Assembly: GCA_045110475.1 (NCBI GenBank)
Contig: JBGCGC010000020.1
Span: 1-64,000 of the forward strand
Direction: 5' to 3'
From: Granulosicoccus sp045110475
Lineage (GTDB): Bacteria > Pseudomonadota > Gammaproteobacteria > Granulosicoccales > Granulosicoccaceae
DNA length: 64,000 nt
In this document: in pieces, positions 62,758 through 64,000 of the stretch
How the letters are laid out: every line of letters begins with the position of its first letter
Position numbering within the stretch: position 1 is the first letter of the stretch
Made by a program: the position numbers and the translations under genes
Notes under the pieces: model-generated
What the model saw: only the letters and a program-made list of their open reading frames with translations
Databases searched by the model: none
Told to the model about the DNA's origin: nothing

Positions 62758-64000
62758 TCAGTCGGTTGGCTTGTTTTCCGGGCTTGCTGATGGTTTATCA
62801 CCACTGGGCTTGCGCCGCCTTCTGCGCCTTTTTTTAGCGGCGGGAGCTGCAGCGGCGTTGGTGTTTGTGCTCGTCGCCTGTTGTTTTGCTGGCGCGGCCT
62901 CCGTTGATTGGCTGGCTGCAGACGATTCGACGTTACCGGTGTCGGCGGCGTTACCAGAGTGTTCGGATGGTTTATTGTCTCGTCGTCCCTGCGTGGAACG
63001 ACGACGATTGCCGGAGCTGCCTTTGCCCCGCGAAGAACCGTCTGAATGGCTGCCACGAGAGCGCCCACCGCCTTGTTTTCTACCTTGTCCCGGCTGATCT
63101 GGCCGATCACGTTCTACCCTGACCCGTGGCTTGGGTTTTACCAGCAACTCATCAGTAATCATTTCCAGAGGAATGCTCTGACCAATGTAGTCCTGAATCT
63201 CGGGTAGAGAGAACGAGTAATTTTCACAGGCAAAACTGACAGCCATGCCTTCTGTACCCGCCCGGGCTGTACGCCCGATACGGTGAACATAATCTTCAGC
63301 CTGTTGCGGCAGATCATAGTTAAAGACATGGCTGACATCATCAATATGCAAGCCGCGAGCAGCAACATCGGTGGCAATGAGAACCGGTAGCTTTCCAGCG
63401 GTGAATTCAGCGAGGATTTTTTGCCGTTTCGATTGGCGAACATCACCCGACAAGGTGCCGCATGGGACATCATTGCCCAGCAAATAGCCTTCAACCTTTT
63501 CTGCTGTTCGTTTGGTGTTGACGAAAACGATGGATCGGGGTGGGGTCAACAGATTCAGCAATCCCAAAAGAAGCGGAACTTTTTCATCGTCTGCCGGCTG
63601 ATACAAAGACTGGCGGACACCTTTTGCGGTGACTCCTGTACTTTCAGTCTTGATTGGCTCCGGGTTGTCCATGTGCTCATAGGCAAGCTCCATGACTCGA
63701 TGTGATAATGTCGCAGAGAAGAGCATGCTGAGACGTTCGCCGGGTTCTGGCATGCGTCGTAGCAGAAAACGAATATCAGCGATAAAGCCAAGGTCGAACA
63801 TGCGGTCGGCCTCATCAAGCACTATGATCTCAAGCTTTTTCAGGTCAAATATTTTTTGCTTGAAGTAGTCGATTAATCTGCCAGGCGTGCCGATGAGTAC
63901 ATCGACGCCGGCTGCGAGCTGCTTGCGTTGTTTTTCGTAGTCAATGCCACCATATACAACCGCGCAGGTTAAATCGGTATGTACGCTGAGCGCATCGGCA
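62758..64000 (-). CDS. rhlB: DEAD-box RNA helicase RhlB, N-terminus outside the window
   Basis: About 413 codons seen; the start is past the right edge. Motifs Ib GTPGRL, II DEAD, III SAT, IV/V VLIATDVAARGLHI and VI HRIGRTAR are present. The stretches DRMFDLGFIADIRFLLRRMP and SLACENYSFSLPEIQDYIGQSIP-like sequence match RhlB rather than RhlE. The C-terminal 110 residues are Gly/Ser/Arg-rich with a run of basic residues (KKRRRRRRK), an RNA-binding tail. Confidence 0.93.
   Translation of the reverse strand, partial: ADALSVHTDLTCAVVYGGIDYEKQRKQLAAGVDVLIGTPGRLIDYFKQKIFDLKKLEIIVLDEADRMFDLGFIADIRFLLRRMPEPGERLSMLFSATLSHRVMELAYEHMDNPEPIKTESTGVTAKGVRQSLYQPADDEKVPLLLGLLNLLTPPRSIVFVNTKRTAEKVEGYLLGNDVPCGTLSGDVRQSKRQKILAEFTAGKLPVLIATDVAARGLHIDDVSHVFNYDLPQQAEDYVHRIGRTARAGTEGMAVSFACENYSFSLPEIQDYIGQSIPLEMITDELLVKPKPRVRVERDRPDQPGQGRKQGGGRSRGSHSDGSSRGKGSSGNRRRSTQGRRDNKPSEHSGNAADTGNVESSAASQSTEAAPAKQQATSTNTNAAAAPAAKKRRRRRRKPSGDKPSASPENKPTD

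Overview
The window looks like chromosomal DNA from a Gram-negative, probably marine, gammaproteobacterium with methylotrophic traits. The housekeeping block at the right end (glnE, kdkA, waaA, tolC, an L-isoaspartate methyltransferase, a cold-shock gene and rhlB) is gammaproteobacterial in content and order. I cannot name the genus; a Granulosicoccus-like organism is only a guess. I saw no tRNA, rRNA or CRISPR array.

Left edge to about 7.8 kb: the 5' two thirds or more of an IS66-type insertion sequence (tnpA, tnpB, and tnpC running off the left edge) is followed by a visibly AT-richer accessory stretch. This holds small plus-strand genes: a membrane protein broken at an A10 tract, an alpha/beta hydrolase, small membrane proteins, a decayed endonuclease/exonuclease/phosphatase pseudogene with four in-frame stops, a Glyoxalase_8-like two-domain protein and a NUDIX hydrolase.

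7.8-14.1 kb (minus strand): one operon of a cupin protein, a PhzS-like flavin monooxygenase and a complete branched-chain-amino-acid-type ABC importer (binding protein, livH, livM, livG, livF). This suggests uptake and oxidation of an aromatic or heterocyclic acid. 14.3-20.6 kb: a secreted beta-propeller protein, an ECF sigma factor whose stop codon lies in a MITE-like inverted-repeat element, a nitroreductase, a TetA-like MFS exporter, a VOC protein and a DUF1801 protein.

20.7-48.8 kb is the core of the window: a PQQ / lanthanide-type methanol dehydrogenase region. On the minus strand, read right to left: a Sel1-repeat protein, an ExbB/MotA-like protein, an ExbD-like protein, a small membrane protein, then mxaR, S, A, C, K, L, then pqqA (24 codons), B, C, D, E and finally a 622-residue acidic repeat protein. 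On the plus strand: a fused SoxYZ-like carrier, a metallo-beta-lactamase-fold hydrolase, xoxF with the lanthanide Asp (D-Y-D), xoxG, xoxJ, a rhodanese-like CxxCW protein, and a second operon of PQQ-associated periplasmic proteins (substrate-binding protein, YVTN beta-propeller, alpha/beta hydrolase) that ends in a SoxC-like molybdoenzyme and a SoxD-like cytochrome c. A convergent glutathione-dependent formaldehyde dehydrogenase follows. Together these give PQQ synthesis, periplasmic methanol oxidation, enzyme maturation, electron transfer by cytochrome c and formaldehyde removal.

50-64 kb: an LpxL-like acyltransferase, an L-2-hydroxyglutarate-oxidase-like flavoprotein, a DMT exporter, a lone FbpC-like ABC ATPase, then glnE, a CHCC zinc-finger protein, kdkA, waaA, tolC, pcm, csp and rhlB (cut by the right edge).

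The best candidate for an undescribed system is the operon that joins a proton-channel pair (ExbB/ExbD-like, the ExbD partner having an unusual periplasmic domain) to the MxaRSACKL AAA+/VWA maturation machine beside a lanthanide-type XoxF. The acidic repeat protein next to pqqE is second.
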